A program made the translations under genes and the position numbers. Shown in pieces: positions 8,986 to 21,538 of a stretch of DNA of 46,620 bases; the first letter of the stretch is position 1; each line of letters starts with the position of its first letter. The stretch lies in the NCBI RefSeq assembly GCF_021608135.1, contig NZ_JAKIHL010000029.1:1-46620 (forward strand), in the 5' to 3' direction. The notes beneath the pieces are model-generated. The model did not search any database. It was not told the DNA's origin and worked only from the letters and a program-made list of their open reading frames with translations. The DNA is from Microaerobacter geothermalis (GTDB lineage: Bacteria > Bacillota > Bacilli > DSM-22679).

Positions 8986-9207
8986 ATGCCAGAATGGCTG
9001 CAAAGGTTGTTTCAACTTGTTCAAACGCTGTCTTCCACTTACCTGTTTCTGTTATTTGCCGGAATCGCAGTATATTGTTTTGTTGTCCTCGTTCCCCATT
9101 ACAAGGATAAAAAGTACAGCAGAGAATTAAAAATTACTCATTTTGGCGGATGGATGACCCTTATTTTATCCTTCATCACATTGCTGATACTGTTGTTCAA
9201 ATCATAA
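8986..9207 (+). CDS. Small two-helix membrane protein of unknown function
   Basis: A 73-residue protein starting MPEWLQRLFQLV, with two hydrophobic helices (about 19-37 and 53-71) joined by a basic loop PHYKDKKYSRELK. The ATG at 8986 sits 6 bases after AAAGGTGAG, a better start than the TTG at 8950. It is transcribed divergently from narG, about 166 bases away, and ends at the edge of repeat copy A. I do not recognise a family. Its position suggests expression with nitrate respiration, but that is inference only. Confidence 0.6.
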   Translation: MPEWLQRLFQLVQTLSSTYLFLLFAGIAVYCFVVLVPHYKDKKYSRELKITHFGGWMTLILSFITLLILLFKS

Positions 9208-9422
9208 TATATGAACGGAACTAAAGAATTCACTAAGGACAGCCTTCGAGTTCGTACTTAAGCAGAGAGGCTAAAGAACGGGAATTAGCCCTCAAACTGA
9301 CTCCACCTTTGAAATACCCAGATGTTTTTGAGGGCTCCGTTCTTTAGACTTGAAGCGGTCATGAATCTCTTCTTGGACGAACTCGACTAGCGGACGTGTG
9401 AATCTTTAGTTCCGCATCTATA
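9208..9422. repeat. Structured long-hairpin repeat, copy A (+ sense)
   Basis: The recognisable core is 9217-9413. Nested arms are P1 (GGAACTAAAGAATTCAC with its partner at 9397-9413), P2 (TCGAGTTCGT/ACGAACTCGA), P3 (CTAAAGAACGG/CCGTTCTTTAG) and P4 (AGCCCTCAAA/TTTGAGGGCT). The apical loop carries CTGACTCCACC and CCCAGATGTT. It fills the whole space between the convergent small membrane gene and gerAC. Other copies: 29027-29197, 37734-37944 (opposite strand) and a fragment at 40975-41026. Confidence 0.85.
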
Positions 9423-9424
9423 GA

Positions 9425-10570
9425 TCAAGTCGTTGCACCCACCCTGCGTATCAAAACCTTTACATCCACTTCCACCGGAACAGTTGGAAAGAGATCGATC
9501 CATCTTTTTTCTACCTTTTTCCAAACCTTCGGCTCTCTCTTTGAAAGTGTTTCGGCAAATTCGAATATATCCGTTTTATATTCTGTTTGAACTTTTTTGA
9601 TCGTTCTCGTAATTCCTTGTTTTAAATGGTCTCTTAAAAGAGCCTCCATTTTTTCAATAGATTTCGCGTCCAAAGTTTCCAGGTTTTTGCAGGTATTCTC
9701 CATCAACACCCCTTCCGTTTCCACTTTAATGCGAAAAGAGATATTCTCGCTGTTTACCATCGGTTTTATTATGCTTTTGGCTATATCCACTTCATATGCA
9801 ATATGTCCCTCATCCCCTTCGGGGCACTCCACTACAATTTCCCCGCCGCGAATTTCACCCACCACCCAATGGTGAAAGGCTACTTCCGCTTCCCCCATCC
9901 ATCCAATCCATTTCCCCTTTTTCATAATGGCTCCGCCGGCCAGTTTTGCTTCACGGTGTGCCGCCCTTACCCTGGGGATTAACATATTGGATTTGGCATG
10001 GAACATATGAGAAAGCATACCTAAGTCTATATCGGGAAACCGGGCGCTGAAACGCGCTTCTTCCGACAAGCGGGATATGTAAATGGCTGATACGGGTTCG
10101 AGCATCGGCTTTATCTGCAAAACATTCCTTCCTCTCCCTTCCGCAATCATGACCTTTGTCTTGAGACGGATTTCAGAATGTCGCAGGAGAGGTATTAGCG
10201 CTTCTTCAATCCCCTCCCTTGCTAAATCTTCACCGATAACAATTACCTTCAGGTGTTCATAATATGGTATACGGTAAATTCGTGTCTGGAATTGTTTCAG
10301 TGCTTCGCGTACCGACTCGCTGGTGGTTGTCACATTCCAAATGGGTTCTTTTGAGGCCTGGGTAGCCACCCCCCCCACCAGGGTGCTGGGTTCAATCACC
10401 TGAATGGTCACACTGTATTTTCTTTCCCCTTCTTCCTGCTCATCAGGCACCGTATCAATGGCCATCCCTAGAACCAATATGCGATCCTCAACTTCTATCC
10501 GGTCCCAGCACCCCTGAAGAATAAACAACAGCAGGACAGGCAGCCATATAATCCATTTGAATAGAAACAT
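9425..10570 (-). CDS. gerAC: Spore germination receptor subunit C (Ger(x)C lipoprotein)
   Basis: A 381-residue lipoprotein that begins MFLFKWIIWLPVLLLF with lipobox ILQGC (Cys21), then the Ger(x)C hallmark WDRIEVEDRILVLGMAID. It belongs to the three-part germinant receptor of the spore inner membrane and works with the A and B subunits to sense nutrients. The ATG at 10568-10570 follows AAGAGGGGG and lies 4 bases after the gerAB stop; the longer upstream extension overlaps gerAB and is rejected. Last gene of the operon. Repeat copy A lies directly downstream. The germinant cannot be predicted. Confidence 0.9.
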   Translation of the reverse strand: MFLFKWIIWLPVLLLFILQGCWDRIEVEDRILVLGMAIDTVPDEQEEGERKYSVTIQVIEPSTLVGGVATQASKEPIWNVTTTSESVREALKQFQTRIYRIPYYEHLKVIVIGEDLAREGIEEALIPLLRHSEIRLKTKVMIAEGRGRNVLQIKPMLEPVSAIYISRLSEEARFSARFPDIDLGMLSHMFHAKSNMLIPRVRAAHREAKLAGGAIMKKGKWIGWMGEAEVAFHHWVVGEIRGGEIVVECPEGDEGHIAYEVDIAKSIIKPMVNSENISFRIKVETEGVLMENTCKNLETLDAKSIEKMEALLRDHLKQGITRTIKKVQTEYKTDIFEFAETLSKREPKVWKKVEKRWIDLFPTVPVEVDVKVLIRRVGATT

Positions 10571-10574
10571 ATAA

Positions 10575-11654
10575 TTACCCCCTCTTCTTACGGATCCATG
10601 CGATTCCCCAGAGAAGCAGAGGCACCCCGAGGGCCAGAATCGACCCATAGTAGCTGAATATTTCCATAAAATCGGAAATCTCTGCGACATTATTGGGAAT
10701 CAGGGAAGAAATATAAATGACAGGAAGGGCAAGGATCACGTAAATGCGATGATCGTTCATCCCGGTTAGCTTGTTCATCGCCAAACTTCCGGTAAAAAAT
10801 AGAACATTAATCGTGGTAAAAGCAAGGGGGATCCAGACAGACATCAGTACCGATTCAAAACGCTCAATAAAAGCGCCGGGAACCATGATATACTGAACCA
10901 TAGACAAGGTCGGATACATCAATTGTTGCAAGTCCTCCGCACCAAACGTGGCGATCGCAAAGACCACGATCACCAGATAAAGGACCATGGAGACTGCTAC
11001 CCCAGTACTGGCCATTTTCCCGGCATCCCGGGGCTGTTCCATATAAGGAATCATAAATAAAATCACTTCAAACCCTAGATAGGAAAAAAACGTGTTGGGA
11101 ACACCTTCTATAATCGGCAACCATCCTTCCCCAAGAAATGGAAGAAGATTATCCCACTTCGCATCCCGAAAAAGAAAAACAAACACAAACAGTAGAAAAA
11201 ACAAAGCTAATGGCATAATAAATTCGTTTAACCGGGCGATAATATTGATCCCATGTAAAACTGGATAAGCGCAGGTAAGAAGCATGGCGATAATCAAGAC
11301 TTCAATTGGTGTTTTTGGTAATAGAAACAGCTTTACCACTTCAACAAATTGACGAGCAACTACTCCGGCAAACACAAAGAAATAAAGCACGTAACCAAGG
11401 ATTAATATCGAACCGATCCATTTTCCCAACAACAAATTCACAAATTCAACCATAGATTTTCCCGGGAAGCGAGTGGTTAACAAAGAAATGAGGAGAACGG
11501 CAAGGATAGAAATCATCCCACCTATGATCACCGCTATCCACCCATCGGTTTTGGCGGTTTCGGTAACGGTTCGTGGCAGATTTAAAATACCCACCCCGAC
11601 AATCACCCCCAACACGATCAAGGCCAACTGGCTTCCCGATATTCGATCTTCCAT
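10575..11654 (-). CDS. gerAB: Spore germination receptor subunit B (GerAB/amino-acid permease-like)
   Basis: A 359-residue integral membrane protein with about ten hydrophobic helices, of the GerAB family (APC superfamily). The N-terminal GVGILNLPRTV segment is characteristic. This subunit is thought to bind the germinant, as shown for L-alanine with GerAB in B. subtilis. It starts at ATG 11652-11654, 6 bases past the gerAA stop, and is followed 4 bases later by gerAC. Full length. Confidence 0.9.
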   Translation of the reverse strand: MEDRISGSQLALIVLGVIVGVGILNLPRTVTETAKTDGWIAVIIGGMISILAVLLISLLTTRFPGKSMVEFVNLLLGKWIGSILILGYVLYFFVFAGVVARQFVEVVKLFLLPKTPIEVLIIAMLLTCAYPVLHGINIIARLNEFIMPLALFFLLFVFVFLFRDAKWDNLLPFLGEGWLPIIEGVPNTFFSYLGFEVILFMIPYMEQPRDAGKMASTGVAVSMVLYLVIVVFAIATFGAEDLQQLMYPTLSMVQYIMVPGAFIERFESVLMSVWIPLAFTTINVLFFTGSLAMNKLTGMNDHRIYVILALPVIYISSLIPNNVAEISDFMEIFSYYGSILALGVPLLLWGIAWIRKKRG

Positions 11655-11660
11655 TTCCTA

Positions 11661-13211
11661 TCACCATCCCGCCCTGCGATATATTTTTAACCTTTTTCGG
11701 TTTCTTGCCTGAAGCATTTCCGGACGGTTTTTCATAAAAATTATAGGCACCCTTACCAGTAAATCCTTCCAATCTCCCGGTCGGTAGGGTACGAACGGGG
11801 AAAAGTAATCCGTTCCAAAGCTTTTCAAAGTAATCAGGTGAGTTAGAATAACCAATAATACCAGAATTACGCCATAAATCCCCATGATCACCGCGGAAAT
11901 CATCATTAAAAATCTCAACATTCTCAAGGATATTGCGACATTAAAAGAAGGAATAAGGAATGAAGCAATGGCCGTAATTGCCACCACCACCACCATGATC
12001 CGGCTTGCAATGCCGGCTTGTACCGCTGCTTCCCCTATGATTAGCCCTCCGACAATTCCTACCGTTTGTCCGACCACTCGCGGCAATCGTACGCCGGCCT
12101 CCCTGAGCAACTCGATGGTTAGCTCCATAAGAAAGGCTTCCATCACAGAGGGAAATGGCACTCCCGATCTGGAAGCGGTGATCGAAATTAATAACTTCGT
12201 GGGAATCATGCCAGGATGAAAGGAAACCAGGGCGATGTACAGGGACGGCAATGTTAAAGCCATGACGGCGGCAAATAAGCGAATCACACGGATAAGGGAA
12301 CCGATCATCCAGCGATCGTAATAGTCATCAGCGGATTGGAACAGCTGGGGAAATGTTACAGGTGCCAGCAAAACCTGGGGGGTGCCGTCAACCATTATAG
12401 CCACTCTTCCTTCCATAATTGCGGATACCACTCTATCCGGCCGTTCAGTATATTGAAGCTGCGGGAATGGAGATAACCAACTATCTTGAATAAATTCTTC
12501 TATATACCCGCTGTCCAAAATCTCATCCGTTTCAATCGTCCCCAACCGACGTTCCACTTCTTTAAGAAGTTCGTCGTCACAAATATCCTGTACATAGGCG
12601 ATCGCTACATCCGTTTTAGATCGGGTACCGATGGGTGTTATTTTAATCTTTAGCCGAGGATCCTTTATTCTTCTTCTTACCATCGCAATATTCGTTTGCA
12701 GAGTTTCCACAAAGCCATCCCGGGGACCGCGAAGATTGGATTCGGACAAAGGTTCCTCAATGGATCTACTGTTCCACTCCCTTGTACCGATGATCAGCGC
12801 CTGCTGGTTTCCCTCCACCAATAGAGCCGTATCTCCACTCATTATATGGTGAATCAGCTTTTCCATATCGCCAATGATTTTCATGCCGGAAACGGAAAGG
12901 ATATGTTCCTTAATCTCTTGAACACGCCTGAAATACTTCATGTGAACAGGATTTTCTACAGAAACTAGAGGCTTAAGAACAAAGTGATGAACGATATCCT
13001 TGTCTACCAATCCATCTATGTAGGCAATCAGAGCTTTCGTCTCATTGTCAGCCATCACAAATTCATGAAATACAAGGTCACCACACTCAGAAAAAATAGT
13101 TTGCAGTTGTTTAAAATTTTTTTCAAGGGAATGGGAAAAATGGTCACCAGTTTTATGTTTTTTGGAAATTTTCCTTTTTTCTTTGGAATTTTCCCTTCTT
13201 CTGTTAAACAT
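11661..13211 (-). CDS. gerAA: Spore germination receptor subunit A (GerAA/SpoVAF family)
   Basis: A 516-residue protein with a soluble N-terminal domain (about 1-280, including NLRGPRDGF and RVAIMVDGTPQVLLAP) and about five C-terminal helices beginning near SLIRVIRLFAAVM; FHPGMIPTKLL is a family motif. GerA subunits oligomerise in the spore inner membrane and signal to downstream germination ion channels. The start chosen is ATG 13209-13211 after GAGGTGAAGG; earlier in-frame codons lie in the ligA terminator or overlap the promoter. It heads gerAA-AB-AC behind a sigma-G-type promoter, matching forespore expression. Confidence 0.92.
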   Translation of the reverse strand: MFNRRRENSKEKRKISKKHKTGDHFSHSLEKNFKQLQTIFSECGDLVFHEFVMADNETKALIAYIDGLVDKDIVHHFVLKPLVSVENPVHMKYFRRVQEIKEHILSVSGMKIIGDMEKLIHHIMSGDTALLVEGNQQALIIGTREWNSRSIEEPLSESNLRGPRDGFVETLQTNIAMVRRRIKDPRLKIKITPIGTRSKTDVAIAYVQDICDDELLKEVERRLGTIETDEILDSGYIEEFIQDSWLSPFPQLQYTERPDRVVSAIMEGRVAIMVDGTPQVLLAPVTFPQLFQSADDYYDRWMIGSLIRVIRLFAAVMALTLPSLYIALVSFHPGMIPTKLLISITASRSGVPFPSVMEAFLMELTIELLREAGVRLPRVVGQTVGIVGGLIIGEAAVQAGIASRIMVVVVAITAIASFLIPSFNVAISLRMLRFLMMISAVIMGIYGVILVLLVILTHLITLKSFGTDYFSPFVPYRPGDWKDLLVRVPIIFMKNRPEMLQARNRKRLKIYRRAGW

Positions 13212-13230
13212 ACCTTCACCTCTTTTTTCA

Positions 13231-13260
13231 TAATATGCTATGATAAACTGACTCTTATTC
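13231..13260 (-). promoter_or_regulatory. Sigma-G-like promoter of the gerA operon
   Basis: Minus-strand GAATA (13256-13260) and CATATTA (13231-13237) are separated by 18 bases, matching the B. subtilis sigma-G pattern (GHATR, 17-18 bases, CATWHTA). The predicted start site falls a few bases before the gerAA ribosome site. gerA operons are known sigma-G targets, so function and sequence agree. Confidence 0.65.
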
Positions 13261-13265
13261 GCCAT

Positions 13266-13296
13266 AAAAAATCCCTCCTTCATGATTGAAGGAGGG
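13266..13296 (-). terminator. Intrinsic terminator of pcrB-pcrA-ligA
   Basis: A perfect 9-bp stem CCCTCCTTC/GAAGGAGGG with a 6-base loop, followed by A and six T residues on the minus strand, starting 8 bases past the ligA stop. It separates the housekeeping operon from the sporulation-specific gerA promoter. Confidence 0.9.
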
Positions 13297-13304
13297 AACT
13301 TACT

Positions 13305-17584
<4,280 letters not shown>

Positions 17585-17593
17585 TATTACCTC

Positions 17594-18292
17594 CTATTCA
17601 GTATGTACCTTCACAGCCTTCACCGTTTTCAGAGCAGTTTCAAAAGATTCGTATACCGCATTTCCCACCACCACCGTATCCGCCCAATTAGCCATTTCTT
17701 TTGCCTGTTCAGGTGAAAAAATTCCCCCTCCGTAGAATAGTTGAGTATTCTTCAACACGTTTTTTACTTTTTTTACAAGTAATGGATCTCCCCATTTTCC
17801 GCTGTATTCCAAATAAAAAATCGGGAGGTGAAGCATATGTTCTGCCATTCTAGCATAGGACAAAACATCCCCATCCTGCAAATTTCCTTCTGTTTTTGTT
17901 AAACGGGCTACGGAAGATTCAGGATTTAAGACAACATATCCCTCAACAGCCACTTGATTCCAATCTATAAAAGGCCAAAATCGTTTTAATCCTTCCCGAT
18001 GGGGCTTTAATATCCATTCAGGATCCGTTGCATTTAATACAATCGGAATGAAATAGAGGTCAAATCCTGCACAAATGGCTTCCATGGATGATACTTCCAG
18101 GGCGCAGGGAATCGGATATCTCCTCACCCGTGACAATAATTCCACGGTATTGTCATAATCAATCCCTTGCGTTCCGCCAACTAGAATGGCATCTGTGCCA
18201 GACTCGCATATCTTCTGTAAACGGATATCTGAAATCTCCTTATCCGGATCTAATTTAAATACATGCCTCCAGCCCTTTATTTCCTCTAGCAT
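17594..18292 (-). CDS. pcrB: Heptaprenylglyceryl phosphate synthase PcrB
   Basis: A 232-residue TIM-barrel prenyltransferase. In Bacillus, PcrB joins heptaprenyl diphosphate to sn-glycerol-1-phosphate, the bacterial counterpart of archaeal GGGP synthase. It starts MLEEIKGWRHVFKLDPDK; DAILVGGTQG, YLEYSGKWGDP and FYGGGIFS are phosphate-binding and substrate-binding segments of the family. The ATG 18290-18292 is chosen because AAAGGGGG lies about 9 bases upstream; a TTG 7 codons earlier would include that site. First gene of pcrB-pcrA-ligA, the same order as B. subtilis. Confidence 0.94.
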   Translation of the reverse strand: MLEEIKGWRHVFKLDPDKEISDIRLQKICESGTDAILVGGTQGIDYDNTVELLSRVRRYPIPCALEVSSMEAICAGFDLYFIPIVLNATDPEWILKPHREGLKRFWPFIDWNQVAVEGYVVLNPESSVARLTKTEGNLQDGDVLSYARMAEHMLHLPIFYLEYSGKWGDPLLVKKVKNVLKNTQLFYGGGIFSPEQAKEMANWADTVVVGNAVYESFETALKTVKAVKVHTE

Positions 18293-18341
18293 AACGGGAT
18301 CCCCCTTTCTCAAAAAATGCTTCTATATGGACGGAACTGCT

Positions 18342-18374
18342 AAAAAAGATGTGTACCCAAGGAGGTACACACCC
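18342..18374 (-). terminator. Intrinsic terminator after yerC
   Basis: Stem GTGTACC/GGTACAC, extendable by wobble pairs, with a 6-base loop and then ATC and six T residues on the minus strand. It lies 14 bases past the yerC stop. Confidence 0.8.
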
Positions 18375-18387
18375 TTTTATTTTTGTA

Positions 18388-18690
18388 TTATTCGTTTGCA
18401 TCCGCATTTGTCCGTTCCAGTGCCATTCTGTATCCATCATTCCCATAGTTTAAACATCTTTTTACCCGTGAAATGGTAGCTGTACTCGCTCCCGTTTCCA
18501 TTTCAATCTGGTTGTAGGTATACCCCTTGATCAGCATCCGGGCAACTTCCAAACGCTGGGCCATAGACTGAAGCTCGTTGACAGTACACAGATCATCAAA
18601 AAATTGATAGCATTCTTCTACAGTTTTTAAGGAAAGAATTGATTGAAATAACTGCTCAATTTCCCTGCCCTTGATCTTTTGTATTTGCAA
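18388..18690 (-). CDS. yerC: YerC/YecD family TrpR-like transcriptional regulator
   Basis: A 100-residue all-helical protein of the TrpR/YerC family. The central DLCTVNELQSMAQRLEVA and the helix-turn-helix GYTYNQIEMETGASTATISR (about 56-75) are characteristic. The target genes are not known to me. The start is TTG (18688-18690), 7 bases after GGAGGG; no ATG fits. Its place between yerB and pcrB is conserved with B. subtilis. Confidence 0.9.
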   Translation of the reverse strand: MQIQKIKGREIEQLFQSILSLKTVEECYQFFDDLCTVNELQSMAQRLEVARMLIKGYTYNQIEMETGASTATISRVKRCLNYGNDGYRMALERTNADANE

Positions 18691-18732
18691 TTTGATCCCT
18701 CCATCCTCACTACAGATGTGATGGATTACCTG

Positions 18733-19827
18733 TTACTCAAAAGTAACACTTGTTTTAATCCCAGGTACATCTGGAATAATGTTAACCCAAGTATTACCCG
18801 GATACAAGCCTAATTCTTTGCCATCTTTATAGGCTCGAATGATTCCCCTCACATTTTTCCAGTCAACTTCCTGAACTTTCCCCCTTTGGAAGAGATATCC
18901 TTTACCTCCTTTAAACAAATCGATCGCTCTTCTCCCTTCATTATCTAGTACTCGATGAAAGGCCTCTACAACTAATATATTGGTCACTTCGATCTGCGTA
19001 TTTGTCGAAAGATCTATATGGGCTTCTTGTTCAGTAAAACGCTTATATTTCTTGGTTTCAGGGTTATATTCATATCCCAGTTCATAAAGAGAACCGTATA
19101 CCACCTTAATCTTTTCTGCCTTATCTCCCGATGCTTCTTGATCTTCGTCTATAAATGGAAATGTTGGAATGGACGTATTTTCCCTAAACCCTTTATCCTT
19201 TGATGCTTGCCTTATCTTCTCCATGCTTGAGTAAAGATTGTGAGGCGGTTTTCTATTTTTTGAACGCCAGAAATAAGCGCCGGCATTGTATATTTCATCC
19301 AAATGGGCATATCCTTTACTACTTAACAAATCAAGGGCTGAAGGACTGCCTCCGGAATGAACCATGATCGCATCATACCCCACTCCCAAATCTATGTAAT
19401 AGGGTCTAATGCTTCGGATCGGACCGATCACTTCCGGAGATTGACTTTGGTACATGGCAGCAAAACGTGTGATTTGCCCCTCTGCCAAAACTTCATATAC
19501 AATATCTGCTTGGCTTAATCCAAATTGGGGCCTTGCTTTAGGGTGGTTGTTAATCATCACCATGACCACTCGATCTTTTAGTTCAACTTCACTTCCTATT
19601 CCTGTTAAAGGAGCGGTAAATGGAAGGATTGGCTTTTCTTCAACCGGATTCTCCTCTGTTTTTTCTTCTGTTTGCTGACTGTTATCCGTTTGCTGCTCTT
19701 TTTCTCCCGGGTTGACCACTACGGTTTCTGTTTCTTTTGAGGGGGCATTTGTTTCCTTATTACCACATGCTGATAGAACAAAGATTGCAAGTATTAGAAA
19801 TAAAAAAAGTACAGGCACTTTTTTCAT
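18733..19827 (-). CDS. yerB: DUF3048 domain lipoprotein (YerB)
   Basis: A 364-residue secreted lipoprotein with lipobox VLSAC (Cys21), then a Thr/Glu-rich linker (about 25-70) and the DUF3048 region starting VVMVMINNHPKARPQFGLSQADIVYEV. MVHSGGSPSALDLL is a recognisable conserved segment. In B. subtilis YerB is reported as a lipoprotein of uncertain function, likely at the outer face of the membrane. It lies 42 bases upstream of yerC in the same direction. The role is unknown; the family is clear. Confidence 0.9.
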   Translation of the reverse strand: MKKVPVLFLFLILAIFVLSACGNKETNAPSKETETVVVNPGEKEQQTDNSQQTEEKTEENPVEEKPILPFTAPLTGIGSEVELKDRVVMVMINNHPKARPQFGLSQADIVYEVLAEGQITRFAAMYQSQSPEVIGPIRSIRPYYIDLGVGYDAIMVHSGGSPSALDLLSSKGYAHLDEIYNAGAYFWRSKNRKPPHNLYSSMEKIRQASKDKGFRENTSIPTFPFIDEDQEASGDKAEKIKVVYGSLYELGYEYNPETKKYKRFTEQEAHIDLSTNTQIEVTNILVVEAFHRVLDNEGRRAIDLFKGGKGYLFQRGKVQEVDWKNVRGIIRAYKDGKELGLYPGNTWVNIIPDVPGIKTSVTFE

Positions 19828-19933
19828 GATATCGCCTACCTTATCTCAATTTCTTGTTGCCTTCTACTTTTTCGATAGCAATACGACAATCTCCTGCCAG
19901 ATGGAAGAGATTTTTTTTCCAAATAAATGAAAC

Positions 19934-19970
19934 GAAAAAGACCCGCTCCCAGTCAAGAAAGCGAGTTTTT
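19934..19970. terminator. Intrinsic terminator downstream of livF
   Basis: A 9-bp stem with G-T wobbles (CTCGCTTTC paired with GGGAGCGGG) and a 6-base loop, flanked by TCTTTTTC on the minus strand and TTTTT on the plus strand. It separates livF from yerB. Confidence 0.65.
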
Positions 19971-20040
19971 CAAACAATATATATACGATACCTATATAAT
20001 CGGATAGTTCCGGATCCATAGAAGTGGACACTATAAGGGT

Positions 20041-20748
20041 TTAAGCTAAATAGGCTTCCTTTACCTGTTCATTCTTTAATAAGTTAGCGGCACTATCCTT
20101 TAAAATAATTTCACCGGTTTGGATGACGTAACCCCGATGGGCAATGTGCAGAGCCTGATTTGCATTTTGTTCCACAAGCAGAATCGTCATTCCTTCTTTA
20201 TTTAATTCTTGTATGATATGAAAGATTTGTTCAACTAGAACAGGTGCCAAACCCATTGATGGTTCATCAAGCAAGAGGATTTTAGGCCTGGACATCAATC
20301 CCCTAGCAATGGCCAGCATCTGCTGTTCACCGCCGCTCATCGTTCCACCCTTCTGATGGATCCTCTCTTTAAGTCTTGGAAAGTAATGAAATGCCCTTTC
20401 CATTCCTTCCTTAATCACTTTTTTGTCCTGAATAGAAAATGCTCCCATCTCCAAATTTTCTTCTACGGTCAACTTGGGGAAAATACGTCTCCCCTCAGGA
20501 ACATGAGCAATACCTTTCTGAGCGGTGATATGGGCAGGATGTTTCGTTATATCCTCGCCATTAAAAATAACTTTCCCTTCCCTAGGCTTAAGCTGCCCTG
20601 AGATGGTCTTTAATGTTGTTGTTTTCCCTGCACCATTCGATCCAATCAGCGTTACAATTTCGCCCTCATTTACTTCGATGGAAATGTTTTTTAGTGCATA
20701 AATTGCACCATAATAAGCTTGTATGTTTTCCAATTGCAATAGAGCCAT
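20041..20748 (-). CDS. livF: Branched-chain amino acid type ABC transporter ATPase (LivF)
   Basis: A 235-residue ATP-binding subunit. It shows Walker A GSNGAGKTTTL (about 36-46), signature MSGGEQQMLAIARGL and Walker B ILLLDEPSMGLAP, followed by LVEQNANQALHIAHRGYVIQTGEI, typical of LivF. It pairs with LivG to power uptake through LivH and LivM. The ATG 20746-20748 lies 7-8 bases after AGGTG; a GTG three codons earlier overlaps that site. Last gene of livJHMGF. The substrate is probably leucine, isoleucine or valine, but related HAAT systems carry other amino acids or urea. Confidence 0.9.
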   Translation of the reverse strand: MALLQLENIQAYYGAIYALKNISIEVNEGEIVTLIGSNGAGKTTTLKTISGQLKPREGKVIFNGEDITKHPAHITAQKGIAHVPEGRRIFPKLTVEENLEMGAFSIQDKKVIKEGMERAFHYFPRLKERIHQKGGTMSGGEQQMLAIARGLMSRPKILLLDEPSMGLAPVLVEQIFHIIQELNKEGMTILLVEQNANQALHIAHRGYVIQTGEIILKDSAANLLKNEQVKEAYLA

Positions 20749-20766
20749 ATTGTTCACCTGCCTTAT

Positions 20767-21537
20767 TTATGATACTTCGCTTTTTCCGAGATAAGCTTCT
20801 ATTACCCTTGGATTGGATCGAATTTCTTCAGGTGTTCCCTCCGCGATTTTCTGACCATAATCCAATACATGGATATATTCGCTTAGTCCCATCACAAGTT
20901 TCATATCATGTTCAATCAAAACAATGCTTAGTTCTAGTTCTTCCTTCAACCGACGAATAAATTGGGTCATCTCTGCTGTTTCCCTAGGATTCATCCCCGC
21001 AGCCGGCTCATCCAATAACAACATTTTAGGATTGGATGCAAGGGCTCTTGCTATTTCTAATTTTCGCTGATGTCCGTAAGGAAGACTGTTCGCTTCCGTA
21101 TTGGCAATATCACTGATCCCAACGTATTTTAAGAGCCTATAGGCTTCCACCTTGGCCTTTCGTTCTTCTTCCCTGTTTCTCTTCGAATGAACCAATATCC
21201 CTGGCAAGCCGGACTTCAACCGACTGTCCATTCCCACCATGACATTTTCGATGGCCGTCATTTCCTTAAATAGACGAATATTTTGAAAGGTACGGGAGAT
21301 TCCCCTGTTGGCGATCTGATCAGGTCTCAAACCTTTTATGCTTTTCCCCTCAAGAAGAATATCTCCACGATCGGGAACATAAAATCCGGTGATCATGTTA
21401 AAAAACGTGGTTTTGCCTGCTCCATTGGGTCCAATGACTGCCGTAATGGTCCCTTTATCTATTGAAACACTGACATCAGAAATCGCTGTTAATCCGCCAA
21501 ATGTCTTTGAGATATTTTTTACCTCCAAAAGCGCCAT
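20767..21537 (-). CDS. livG: Branched-chain amino acid type ABC transporter ATPase (LivG)
   Basis: A 256-residue ATP-binding subunit with Walker A GPNGAGKTTFFN (about 37-48), the LivG hallmark GISRTFQNIRLF, signature LPYGHQRKLEIARAL (GHQ in place of SGGQ, normal for LivG) and Walker B MLLLDEPAAGMNP. Its C-terminus ends in EEIRSNPRVIEAYLG, as usual in the family. It starts 1 base after livM ends, with the ribosome site AAAGGGGG inside livM. Confidence 0.92.
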   Translation of the reverse strand: MALLEVKNISKTFGGLTAISDVSVSIDKGTITAVIGPNGAGKTTFFNMITGFYVPDRGDILLEGKSIKGLRPDQIANRGISRTFQNIRLFKEMTAIENVMVGMDSRLKSGLPGILVHSKRNREEERKAKVEAYRLLKYVGISDIANTEANSLPYGHQRKLEIARALASNPKMLLLDEPAAGMNPRETAEMTQFIRRLKEELELSIVLIEHDMKLVMGLSEYIHVLDYGQKIAEGTPEEIRSNPRVIEAYLGKSEVS

Positions 21538-21538
21538 C

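Noticed and set aside
10571-10690. Longer GerAC with a 40-residue extension
   Set aside because: It would overlap gerAB and place the lipoprotein signal internally.
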